9,255 bases of DNA from Desulfurobacterium sp. Its GTDB lineage: Bacteria > Aquificota > Aquificia > Desulfurobacteriales > Desulfurobacteriaceae. The position numbers were made by a program, and so were the translations under genes. The stretch covers positions 1 to 9,255 of the forward strand of contig JALSLT010000083.1 in NCBI GenBank assembly GCA_026988135.1, given 5' to 3'. Of this stretch, positions 1 to 6,053 are shown one piece after another. Every line of letters starts with the position of its first letter. Position 1 is the stretch's first letter. The notes beneath the pieces were generated by a model that ran no database searches, was not told where the DNA came from, and was given only the letters and a program-made list of their open reading frames with translations.

Positions 1-912
1 GAAAAACAGCCTTTCGGATTGAAACGGATTGGCCAGGAGATAAGAGAGCTTGTTGCCGCGGAAAAGGAAGATACTTTTGTGTTTGATTGTGCCGGTAGAA
101 AATTGGTGCTTGATAAACCTGTAATTATGGGGATTCTTAATACGACTCCCGATTCTTTTTCCGACGGTGGTAAGTGGGACAGTATCGATAAGGCTCTTTT
201 TCATGCGGAAGAGATGATTGAGCAAGGGGCTGAAATTATAGATGTTGGTGGAGAATCTACCCGTCCGGGTTCTGACCCTGTATCTGTTAAAGATGAAAAG
301 AGAAGAGTTGTTCCGATTATAGAAGCTATTAGAGAGAGATTTCCGGGTATTTTTATCTCCATAGATACTTATAAATCTCAGGTTGCTGAAGAAGCTCTTG
401 ATGTCGGAGCCGATATTGTGAACGATATAAGTGGTTTGCATTTTGATGAAAATATGGTAAACCTTGTTGCGGTAAGAGGAGTTCCTGTGATAGTTATGCA
501 CATAAATGGTACTCCGAAAAATATGCAGAGAAATCCTCATTATAAGGATGTTGTTAAGGAGATATGTGAATATTTCGAGGTTACGGTAAATTACGCATTA
601 AGTAAGGGGTTGAAGAAAACGCAGTTAATTCTTGATCCTGGTATCGGTTTTGGAAAAAGGCTTGAAGATAATTTGCAAATTTTGAAGAGAATAAATGAGT
701 TTAAAAGGTTTGGATTGCCTATTCTTCTTGGGGCATCAAGGAAAAGTTTTATAGGAGCTGTTACAGGAGAGGAAAACCCTGAAGAGAGAGTGGCAGGTTC
801 TCTCGCCTCTGTTGTCAGAGGTGTTTTAAACGGTGTTAGAATTCTAAGAGTGCATGATGTAAAAGAGACGAGACAGTTTCTTGATATGCTAATGGCGATA
901 GAGGAAATTTGA
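1..912 (+). CDS. folP: Dihydropteroate synthase, extended form, 5' end cut by the window edge
   Basis: Makes 7,8-dihydropteroate from the pterin pyrophosphate and p-aminobenzoate in cytosolic folate synthesis. Numbering from the TTG at 19, the DHPS (TIM-barrel) motifs appear in order: MGILNTTPDSFSDGG (37-51), DVGGESTRPG (75-84), SIDTYKS (114-120), NDISG (135-139), the pABA/pterin segment VIVMHINGTPKNMQ (157-170), LDPGIGFGK (205-213) and LLGASRKSFIG (236-246). The family has MHMxGTP; here Ile replaces the second Met. The frame stays open to base 1 and the first codons read EKQPFGLKRIGQEI. This resembles the end of the roughly 100-residue N-terminal extension found in DHPS of some Gram-negative lineages, so the TTG at 19 is probably internal and the real start lies upstream. 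The TGA stop directly abuts the cdaA ATG. Catalytic residues look intact. The identification is secure; only the start is unknown. Confidence 0.95.
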   Translation, partial: EKQPFGLKRIGQEIRELVAAEKEDTFVFDCAGRKLVLDKPVIMGILNTTPDSFSDGGKWDSIDKALFHAEEMIEQGAEIIDVGGESTRPGSDPVSVKDEKRRVVPIIEAIRERFPGIFISIDTYKSQVAEEALDVGADIVNDISGLHFDENMVNLVAVRGVPVIVMHINGTPKNMQRNPHYKDVVKEICEYFEVTVNYALSKGLKKTQLILDPGIGFGKRLEDNLQILKRINEFKRFGLPILLGASRKSFIGAVTGEENPEERVAGSLASVVRGVLNGVRILRVHDVKETRQFLDMLMAIEEI

Positions 913-1737
913 ATGTTTGAGATTTTCCCTCAGGTTACTTTAAGAGATGTTGTTGATATTTTGATAGTAACTTTCCTTATATATAGGGTTCTTGTGTATC
1001 TTTCCAGAACCAGGGCGATTCAGATACTTTTCGGAATAATGACAATAGTTTTGATAAGTGTTGTGGCGAAACTTCTTAATCTGTATGCACTTTCTTTTCT
1101 TGTAAACAGTATCCTCACTATAGGAATATTTGCTCTGATTGTTATTTTTCAGCCTGAAATCAGGAAATTGTTAGCGCGGTTGGGGGAGGGACAGTTAGGT
1201 GTTTTTACCAAAACTTACGAAGCACAAAAAGTTGTTGATGAAATTACAAGAGCTGTTGTTGCTATGGGAAAAGACAAAATCGGCGGTTTAATAGTTATTG
1301 AAAGGAAGGTGAAAACTGATGGTTATGCTGAAGCGGGGACTGTAATAGATGCTAAAGTTTTTAAAGAGCTTATAATTACAATATTTTGGCCGGGTACTCC
1401 TTTACATGACGGGGCAGTTATTGTGAGAGATGACAGAATAAAAAAAGCAGGAGTTATTCTTCCTATAACCTTGAATACATCCCTTCCTCAAACTGTTGGA
1501 ACAAGGCACAGAGCTGCGATAGGTATAACGGAAGAGACCGACAGTATAGCTGTTGTTGTTTCTGAGGAGACGGGAAGGATTTCTATAGCATATCACGGAA
1601 AACTTGTTAAAAATATTGAACCTCAGAGATTGAAAAGGGTACTTCTATCGTTGTTGATACAGAATGAAGATAAGAAGAGTTTAAAGGATATGCTTATTAC
1701 CTTTATAAAAGGTGAGAAAATTGAAGAAAATAGTTAA
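913..1737 (+). CDS. cdaA: Membrane diadenylate cyclase CdaA (DacA)
   Basis: Condenses two ATP into the second messenger cyclic di-AMP at the inner face of the membrane. Of 274 residues, about 13-80 form three hydrophobic helices. A short linker follows (about 81-105), then the DAC (DisA_N) catalytic domain. Both family signatures are intact: DGA in PLHDGAVIV (166-168) and RHR in GTRHRAAIG (198-200), followed by VVVSEETGRIS (214-224). Length and layout match the CdaA class (about 270 residues) rather than DisA or CdaS. The ATG at 913 follows the folP stop with no gap, and GAGG at 901-904 lies 8 bases upstream as a ribosome binding site, so coupling to folP translation is likely. The partners CdaR and GlmM are encoded immediately downstream. 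In characterised bacteria c-di-AMP controls potassium and osmolyte balance and cell-wall homeostasis; the role here is inferred. Confidence 0.96.
   Translation: MFEIFPQVTLRDVVDILIVTFLIYRVLVYLSRTRAIQILFGIMTIVLISVVAKLLNLYALSFLVNSILTIGIFALIVIFQPEIRKLLARLGEGQLGVFTKTYEAQKVVDEITRAVVAMGKDKIGGLIVIERKVKTDGYAEAGTVIDAKVFKELIITIFWPGTPLHDGAVIVRDDRIKKAGVILPITLNTSLPQTVGTRHRAAIGITEETDSIAVVVSEETGRISIAYHGKLVKNIEPQRLKRVLLSLLIQNEDKKSLKDMLITFIKGEKIEENS
1710..1715 (+). promoter_or_regulatory. Ribosome binding site deciding the cdaR start
   Basis: AGGTGA matches the 3' part of the Shine-Dalgarno consensus and lies 5 bases before the TTG at 1721. It sits inside the cdaA coding region and spans the competing GTG start at 1712. 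This favours TTG and implies translational coupling to cdaA. Confidence 0.5.
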
Positions 1738-2356
1738 GTTACTATTTAGAAATTTCCATTATAAAGTGTTGGCATTCATTTTCGCTTTTCTTTTATGGTT
1801 TCTTGCTGTTAAGCAGGAGACAGTAGTTTCAACGTTTTCCATTCCTATAGAGATAAAAGTTCCGAAGAATTTTTATGTTGTCAATTACGAGCCGAAAAAG
1901 CTCACTGTAGAAATTGAGGGTTCTAAAAGGTCTGTAAACCTCCTGAAAAGAGAAGGGAAAATTTACCTTAAAGTTTTTCCAAAGAAAACAGGAGAAACTT
2001 TTTTTCCGGCGAGGTTGGCGGATATAATGATTGTTCCGAATTTGCAGGATGTTTCCGTGCATGTTGTTGATAATCGGAAACTTAAGGTGAAAGTGGAGAA
2101 ACTTTCTTTAAAACTTATTCCTGTAAAAGTTGTTTTATCAGGCAGGAAAAGGAAGCTGTTTTATGTAAAATCCGTAGTTCCGAATTACGTATCGATATAT
2201 CTTCCGGAATCAAAAAAAAGTTTAATCAAAACAGTTAAGACCGAATCTATAAATGTTGATGCTGTTTCGGATAGGGTGACTGTTGTTTTAAAACTTGTTT
2301 CGCCTTTTAGAGTTTTTCCCGATGATGTTACTGTAACTATTGAGAGGAGGAGATAA
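1721..2356 (+). CDS. cdaR: CdaR / YbbR-domain regulator of CdaA, short two-repeat form
   Basis: Membrane-anchored, largely extracytoplasmic protein of the YbbR family; in Firmicutes the homologue CdaR modulates CdaA activity. A basic N terminus precedes one hydrophobic helix (about residues 14-30, containing VLAFIFAFLLWFLAV). Two beta-rich repeats follow: about 33-122, with IPIEIKVPKNF and PKKLTVEIEGS, and about 127-209, with IPVKVVLSG and PDDVTVTIE. Many CdaR proteins carry three or four repeats, so this 211-residue form is short. I chose the TTG at 1721 because AGGTGA (1710-1715) sits 5 bases before it. The in-frame GTG at 1712 would add three residues but has no usable ribosome binding site and lies inside this motif. 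The gene overlaps the end of cdaA by 17 bases, and its TAA stop abuts the glmM ATG. Family certain, start less so. Confidence 0.9.
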   Translation: MKKIVKLLFRNFHYKVLAFIFAFLLWFLAVKQETVVSTFSIPIEIKVPKNFYVVNYEPKKLTVEIEGSKRSVNLLKREGKIYLKVFPKKTGETFFPARLADIMIVPNLQDVSVHVVDNRKLKVKVEKLSLKLIPVKVVLSGRKRKLFYVKSVVPNYVSIYLPESKKSLIKTVKTESINVDAVSDRVTVVLKLVSPFRVFPDDVTVTIERRR

Positions 2357-3700
2357 ATGACGAAAAAGAAGCTTTTTGGTACTGATGGAATTAGAGGAAT
2401 AGCCAATAAATTTCCTTTAACTTGTGAGATGATTCAGAAGATGGGAATTTCTGCCGGTTGTTATCTTAAAGCTAAATATCCCGATACAGAATATACTGTA
2501 GTGATAGGTAAAGATACGAGAGCATCTTCGGATATGGTAATTACGGCTCTTATATCCGGACTTTTATCAACAGGAGTAGATGTTGTTTACCTTGGGACGA
2601 CAACTACTCCTTCAATTTCATTTATGGTTAAAAATCATTCTCTTTCAATGGGAATAATGGTTTCTGCATCTCATAATCCTGCTGAATATAACGGGATAAA
2701 GTTTTTTAACAAAAAAGGAGAAAAATTTTCCGAAAAAGAAGAAGCATCTTTGGAGCTTATAATTTTTAATAAATATGAACTACCGAAAGTTCCTTCTCTT
2801 GAAGTTGGACAGGTGTTTGACGGTAGAGGTTATCTTGAAACTTATATTAAATTTCTTGAAGAGTCGGGAGTTTACCTTGCAGGTTTAAAAATTGCTATAG
2901 ATTGTGCAAACGGTGCCGCTTTTATGATAGCTCCTGAAGTTTTCCGTTCCCTTGGTGCTAAAGTTTTTGTTTATAATACGGAGCCTGACGGTTTAAACAT
3001 TAACAAGGGTTGTGGTGCAACCTATCCTGAGTTTATTGCTCAAAAAGTGAAGGAACTCAGGGCGGATGTTGGTTTCGCCCTTGATGGTGATGCTGATAGG
3101 TGTATTGCTGTCGATGAAACCGGAGGTGTTGTTGATGGTGACCTTATTATAGGATTGTTTTCAGATTATTATGGGGAAGGAAAACCCGTTGTTGCAACTG
3201 TTATGAGCAATCTCGGACTTGAAAATTACATAAAGTCGCAAAAGAGAGAATTTTACAGAACGTCTGTCGGTGATAGAAGCGTTGCCGAGAAAATGGAAGA
3301 GGTTGGAGCCGTAATCGGAGGAGAACAATCGGGGCACATAATTTACAAAAAAGGGATGGAAACGGGAGATGGTGTTTTAACAGCTCTTCTTCTTGCTTCA
3401 ACTCTTAAAAAGACGGGGAAATCTTTCAGTGAGCTTGTTTCTCTTTTTGATAGATACCCTCAGGAGCTTGTAAATCTGAAAGTTTCAGAGAAAAAGCCGA
3501 TTGATAACCTTGGACACGTTAAAGAGGCTATCTCCTGTGGCGAGGAGATTCTCAAGGATAAAGGAAGAATACTTGTTAGATATTCCGGAACAGAGCCGAA
3601 AGTGAGAATAATGGTTGAAGCTGAAGACAAAAATCTTATAGAAAAAGTTATGGGAATTGTGGTTGAAGCGTTCAATAGAGAGGGAATTGTTGAGAAATGA
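2357..3700 (+). CDS. glmM: Phosphoglucosamine mutase GlmM
   Basis: Interconverts glucosamine-6-phosphate and glucosamine-1-phosphate, the step that feeds UDP-GlcNAc for peptidoglycan and lipopolysaccharide; cytosolic. The 447 residues match the usual length (about 445-450). Motifs in order: GTDGIRG (8-14); phosphoserine loop VSASHNPAEYNGIK (102-115), with the active serine expected at 105; metal loop DGDADR (243-248); sugar-recognition loop GGEQSGH (321-327), where Ser after Gln is typical of GlmM rather than phosphomannomutases; and phosphate loop RYSGTEPKVRI (408-418). The ATG follows the cdaR stop directly, with AGGAGG at 2345-2350, 6 bases upstream. Placement after cdaA-cdaR is the known conserved arrangement; in B. 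subtilis and Lactococcus, GlmM binds CdaA and lowers c-di-AMP synthesis. No sign of damage. Confidence 0.97.
   Translation: MTKKKLFGTDGIRGIANKFPLTCEMIQKMGISAGCYLKAKYPDTEYTVVIGKDTRASSDMVITALISGLLSTGVDVVYLGTTTTPSISFMVKNHSLSMGIMVSASHNPAEYNGIKFFNKKGEKFSEKEEASLELIIFNKYELPKVPSLEVGQVFDGRGYLETYIKFLEESGVYLAGLKIAIDCANGAAFMIAPEVFRSLGAKVFVYNTEPDGLNINKGCGATYPEFIAQKVKELRADVGFALDGDADRCIAVDETGGVVDGDLIIGLFSDYYGEGKPVVATVMSNLGLENYIKSQKREFYRTSVGDRSVAEKMEEVGAVIGGEQSGHIIYKKGMETGDGVLTALLLASTLKKTGKSFSELVSLFDRYPQELVNLKVSEKKPIDNLGHVKEAISCGEEILKDKGRILVRYSGTEPKVRIMVEAEDKNLIEKVMGIVVEAFNREGIVEK
3678..3685 (+). promoter_or_regulatory. Ribosome binding site deciding the rsmA start
   Basis: The purine run GAGAGGGA inside the last codons of glmM is 4 bases from the TTG at 3690. 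No comparable site precedes the TTG codons at 3657 or 3663. This supports the shorter RsmA and coupling to glmM. Confidence 0.45.
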
Positions 3701-4478
3701 AAGGTTAAGGTTAAAGAAGTATCTGGGACAGCATTTTTTAAAAGATAGAAATATCATAAGGAAAATAGTTGATTTTATTGATATAAAAAGAGATGACATT
3801 GTCATTGAAATTGGGCCGGGAGGGGGAGCTTTAACAAAAGAACTTATAGAAAGAAAACCGGAAAAGCTTGTATGTGTTGAAATAGATGATGAGATGATTG
3901 ATTATTTAAAAGACACATTTAGAGATTGTAGCTTTATTGAAATTGTAAAAGGTGATGCTGTAAAGTTTAATTTTTCAAAATGTGGAAACATGATTAAAGT
4001 TGTGGGAAACCTTCCCTATAATGTTTCCACAGCGATAATCAGAAATTTGCTAAATTACAAAAATATTCTTGAAGTAGCAGTATTTATGACACAGAAAGAG
4101 GTGGCTGAAAGACTTGTTAGCAAAAAAGGGAAAGAATACGGGTATCTTCCAGCTCTTTTGCAGAACTTTTTTGAAATTAAAAAACTTTTTGATGTTTCGC
4201 CTAAAGCTTTTACACCGCCCCCAAAGGTTTGGTCAACGGTTTTTGAAATGGTTCCGAAGGATTTTTCACTTGATAGAAAAGAACTTGAACAGTTTGAGAA
4301 ATTCTTAAAAAAAGCCTTCTCAAGCCGCAGAAAAAAACTCAAAAACACTCTCGGAGCTAAACACCCTGAATTCTCCGAAGTTCTAAATTTAAGAGCAGAA
4401 GATATCTCCCCGGAAAAACTTTATAAATTATTTACTATAATTAGCCAAGCTGATAAGTCTTTGAATTGTCAAAAATAA
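3690..4478 (+). CDS. rsmA: 16S rRNA (adenine1518-N6/adenine1519-N6)-dimethyltransferase RsmA (KsgA)
   Basis: Dimethylates the two adjacent adenines in the helix 45 loop of 16S rRNA using S-adenosylmethionine, late in 30S assembly. From the TTG at 3690 (262 residues): KKYLGQHFLKD (9-19) as in the family N terminus; SAM motif I EIGPGGG (40-46); acidic ribose contact VEIDD around Glu64; GDA around Asp89; catalytic motif IV NLPY (107-110); then FTPPPKVWSTVF and the C-terminal SSRRKKLKNTL. The frame is open from a TTG at 3657, but that start would overlap glmM by 44 bases and add an unusual leader. GAGAGGGA (3678-3685) lies suitably before the TTG at 3690, giving an 11-base overlap with glmM. The neighbouring TTG at 3687 cannot be excluded. 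It is the last gene of the operon, and I see no strong terminator after it. Confidence 0.95.
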   Translation: MRNERLRLKKYLGQHFLKDRNIIRKIVDFIDIKRDDIVIEIGPGGGALTKELIERKPEKLVCVEIDDEMIDYLKDTFRDCSFIEIVKGDAVKFNFSKCGNMIKVVGNLPYNVSTAIIRNLLNYKNILEVAVFMTQKEVAERLVSKKGKEYGYLPALLQNFFEIKKLFDVSPKAFTPPPKVWSTVFEMVPKDFSLDRKELEQFEKFLKKAFSSRRKKLKNTLGAKHPEFSEVLNLRAEDISPEKLYKLFTIISQADKSLNCQK

Positions 4479-4564
4479 AGATACTAATATTTATAAGTTC
4501 TCTTAAACCTTCTTATCTTTAAGTTCTGGTGGGTGATTTTTCCCTTTTTCATTGAACCTCTAAT

Positions 4565-4611
4565 TGTGGTTTAAATTTCACCTAATGACATGGTGTAGTT
4601 TCTGTGGTTTA
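4565..4611 (+). repeat. Two copies of TGTGGTTTA, 38 bases apart
   Basis: The 9-base copies are at 4565-4573 and 4603-4611. The match continues into TTTCA in both, with two extra bases in the first copy, giving an imperfect repeat of about 14-16 bases. The position upstream of the dehydrogenase promoter region fits paired regulator sites, but a chance repeat in AT-rich DNA is possible. Confidence 0.4.
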
Positions 4612-4681
4612 TTTCATAATTGTGTACACAAGATTATTGACATAACAAAAGGAGCTCATAAGGTTTTCACTTTTTATACTA

Positions 4682-4710
4682 TTGCTTTTTTTAAAATTTA
4701 GAAATATCTT
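4682..4710 (+). promoter_or_regulatory. Candidate sigma70-type promoter for the alcohol dehydrogenase gene
   Basis: TTGCTT (4682-4687) and TATCTT (4705-4710) are separated by 17 bases, the standard spacing. They match 3 of 6 and 4 of 6 consensus positions. A transcript would start near 4717 and carry a leader of about 80 bases that includes the hairpins and repeats before the ATG at 4797. Weak evidence only. Confidence 0.25.
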
Positions 4711-4724
4711 ATTGAGTAGAGGTT

Positions 4725-4743
4725 GTTTAAGAGAAGCCTAAAC
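4725..4743 (+). other. Small hairpin in the dehydrogenase leader
   Basis: GTTTAAG (4725-4731) and CCTAAAC (4737-4743) pair over five outer base pairs and one inner pair, with a single A-C mismatch and a 5-base loop. GG (4721-4722) and CC (4744-4745) could extend it across a bulge. There is no T-tract behind it, so it is not a terminator. Confidence 0.3.
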
Positions 4744-4745
4744 CC

Positions 4746-4764
4746 TATATCCATTTATATCCAT
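4746..4764 (+). repeat. Tandem TATATCCAT repeat with 10-base period
   Basis: Two perfect 9-base copies (4746-4754 and 4756-4764) are one helical turn apart, 33-51 bases before the dehydrogenase start codon. A one-turn period is what a protein binding the same DNA face twice would need; function is inferred. Confidence 0.45.
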
Positions 4765-4781
4765 GGTATAAAACCCATGGA
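4760..4781 (+). promoter_or_regulatory. Inverted repeat TCCATGG / CCATGGA just before the dehydrogenase ribosome binding site
   Basis: TCCATGG (4760-4766) and CCATGGA (4775-4781) are perfect 7-base inverted arms around an 8-base AT-rich loop. The right arm ends on the first base of the AAAGGAGG motif (4781-4788). As RNA it would form a hairpin beside the ribosome binding site; as DNA it could be a dimer operator. Each arm also contains the self-palindrome CCATGG. It overlaps the TATATCCAT repeat. Confidence 0.45.
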
Positions 4782-4788
4782 AAGGAGG
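4781..4788 (+). promoter_or_regulatory. Strong ribosome binding site of the alcohol dehydrogenase gene
   Basis: AAAGGAGG is a near-perfect Shine-Dalgarno sequence 8 bases before the ATG at 4797. It is the strongest in the window and fixes the start. Confidence 0.8.
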
Positions 4789-4796
4789 ATTAGAAA

Positions 4797-6011
4797 ATGA
4801 CATGGGAAACGAAAGTAAATGTCAGCAAAATTTTTGAGCTCAGATGCAAAACAACATGTTACTTTGGGTTAGGTGCTATTAAAAAAATGGAAGAAATTTC
4901 CGCAAATCTTATTAAAATGAACATAAACAAAGTAGTTGTAATAACAGACAAAATTGTTCCTGAAGTTACCGGAGCATGGAACGTTATCGAATCTGCCTTT
5001 AAAAACTACAACATAGAATGGCTGATATATGATGAAACTCTCCCAAATCCGACTGTCGAACAAATTGATAAAGCTACTAAATTTGCAAAAGACTTTAATG
5101 CTGGTGCCGTGTTGGGATTGGGCGGTGGCAGCCCAATAGATGTTGCAAAAAGTGTTTCTGTTCTTTTAGAGTATCCAGAAAAGACTGCTCAAGAACTTTA
5201 TGAAATGAACTTTATCCCTGAAAAAGCAAAACCGATCGTAGCTATAAATACTACTCACGGCACGGGAACTGAAGTTAACAGATTTGCTGTTGCTTCTATT
5301 GTTGAGAAAGGATATAAACCGGCCATAGCTTATGAATGTATATATCCATTATTCTCTATAGATGACCCGAATCTTATGTTAACACTTCCTCAAAACCAAA
5401 CTAGATTTACAGCGATAGATGCTGTTAATCATGTTACCGAAGCAGCTACCACACTTCTTGCATCTCCATATTCAATACACCTTGCAAAGGAAACCATAAA
5501 ACTGGTTGCAAAATATTTACCTCAAGCTATTGTATATCCTGAGGATACTACCGCCAGATATTATCTGCTTTTTGCATCTACTATAGCAGGTATAGCTTTT
5601 GATAATGCCCTACTGCACCTTACTCATGCATTAGAACATCCTTTAAGCGCTTTAAAACCTGATTTGGCGCATGGACTTGGACTTGCAATACTTTTACCTG
5701 CTGTTATTAAACATATATATCCCGCTTGTTCCGAAGTTTTAGCATCAATATATAAGCCTATAGTACCTTTCCTTGAAGGTATTCCCGGCGAAGCTGAAAT
5801 AGCTGCAGCCTATATTGAAAAATGGCTCTTTGACATAGGAATTACTCAAAAGCTCAAAGATTTAGGATTTAACGAAAATGATATTGAAAAACTAACAGAT
5901 TTAGCAATGAATACACCTTCTTTAGACACATTGCTTAAAATGGCACCAATTCCAGTAACAAAAAAAATAATTGAACAAATTTACAAAGATTCCATGTATG
6001 CAATACAATAA
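4797..6011 (+). CDS. Iron-dependent (group III) alcohol dehydrogenase
   Basis: Cytosolic NAD(P)-dependent oxidoreductase interconverting an alcohol and an aldehyde; substrate unknown. The 404 residues fit the Fe-ADH family (about 380-400). The N-terminal dinucleotide domain (about 1-190) carries GLGGGSPIDVAKS (107-119) and TTHGTGTEVNRFAV (152-165), where most relatives have T-AGTGSE. The C-terminal helical domain carries the iron ligands by alignment from memory with E. coli FucO: D208 and H212 in DAVNH, H277 in LTHALEH and H292 in AHGLGLAILLP. H281 matches the additional conserved His. The H277-H292 spacing is one residue longer than in FucO. The gene is alone, with a 318-base leader upstream and an intrinsic terminator downstream, so it is probably transcribed singly under its own control. 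Family assignment is firm; roles such as ethanol oxidation or aldehyde removal would be guesses. Confidence 0.92.
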   Translation: MTWETKVNVSKIFELRCKTTCYFGLGAIKKMEEISANLIKMNINKVVVITDKIVPEVTGAWNVIESAFKNYNIEWLIYDETLPNPTVEQIDKATKFAKDFNAGAVLGLGGGSPIDVAKSVSVLLEYPEKTAQELYEMNFIPEKAKPIVAINTTHGTGTEVNRFAVASIVEKGYKPAIAYECIYPLFSIDDPNLMLTLPQNQTRFTAIDAVNHVTEAATTLLASPYSIHLAKETIKLVAKYLPQAIVYPEDTTARYYLLFASTIAGIAFDNALLHLTHALEHPLSALKPDLAHGLGLAILLPAVIKHIYPACSEVLASIYKPIVPFLEGIPGEAEIAAAYIEKWLFDIGITQKLKDLGFNENDIEKLTDLAMNTPSLDTLLKMAPIPVTKKIIEQIYKDSMYAIQ

Positions 6012-6022
6012 AACAGTTTTCC

Positions 6023-6046
6023 GGGGGATGTAATTCCCCCATTTTT
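6023..6046 (+). terminator. Intrinsic terminator of the alcohol dehydrogenase gene
   Basis: GGGGGA (6023-6028) and TCCCCC (6035-6040) form a perfect 6-base stem with a 6-base loop, followed by ATTTTT. It begins 11 bases after the dehydrogenase stop. On the minus strand the hairpin is not followed directly by a T-run, so it probably serves the importer operon, which ends at 6054, less well. Confidence 0.85.
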
Positions 6047-6053
6047 CCCCGAT

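Larger units (their letters stand above)
4479..4796. other. 318-base intergenic region, repeat-rich leader of the alcohol dehydrogenase gene
   Basis: This is the only long gap in the window; it separates the housekeeping operon from the lone dehydrogenase gene. It must hold the dehydrogenase promoter. Visible contents: an 8-base inverted repeat TAAAGATA (4476-4483) / TATCTTTA (4514-4521) with a wide loop; a 9-base direct repeat TGTGGTTTA at 4565-4573 and 4603-4611, each followed shortly by TTTCA; a perfect -35-like TTGACA at 4637-4642 without a good -10; a weak promoter candidate at 4682-4710; a hairpin at 4725-4743; a direct repeat TATATCCAT at 4746-4764; and an inverted repeat at 4760-4781. 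An open frame of 38 codons (4585-4701) with CxxC has no ribosome binding site and is probably not a gene. No tRNA or known riboswitch fold was recognised. Confidence 0.6.

Noticed and set aside
3657..3689. Longer RsmA start at the TTG at 3657
   Set aside because: It would overlap glmM by 44 bases, has no ribosome binding site, and adds residues before the family's usual N terminus.
4476..4521. Possible terminator of the rsmA operon from TAAAGATA / TATCTTTA
   Set aside because: The stem is AT-only apart from one G-C pair, the loop is 30 bases and no T-run follows directly.
4637..4642. Perfect -35 hexamer TTGACA
   Set aside because: No -10-like hexamer occurs at 16-18 bases (AAGGTT or similar there); the TATACT at 4675 is too far away. 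Not called as a promoter.
4479..4796. CRISPR array, attachment site or insertion-sequence remnant in the intergenic region
   Set aside because: The repeats are only 9 bases, irregular in spacing and only two copies each; there are no terminal inverted repeats, transposase fragments or tRNA.
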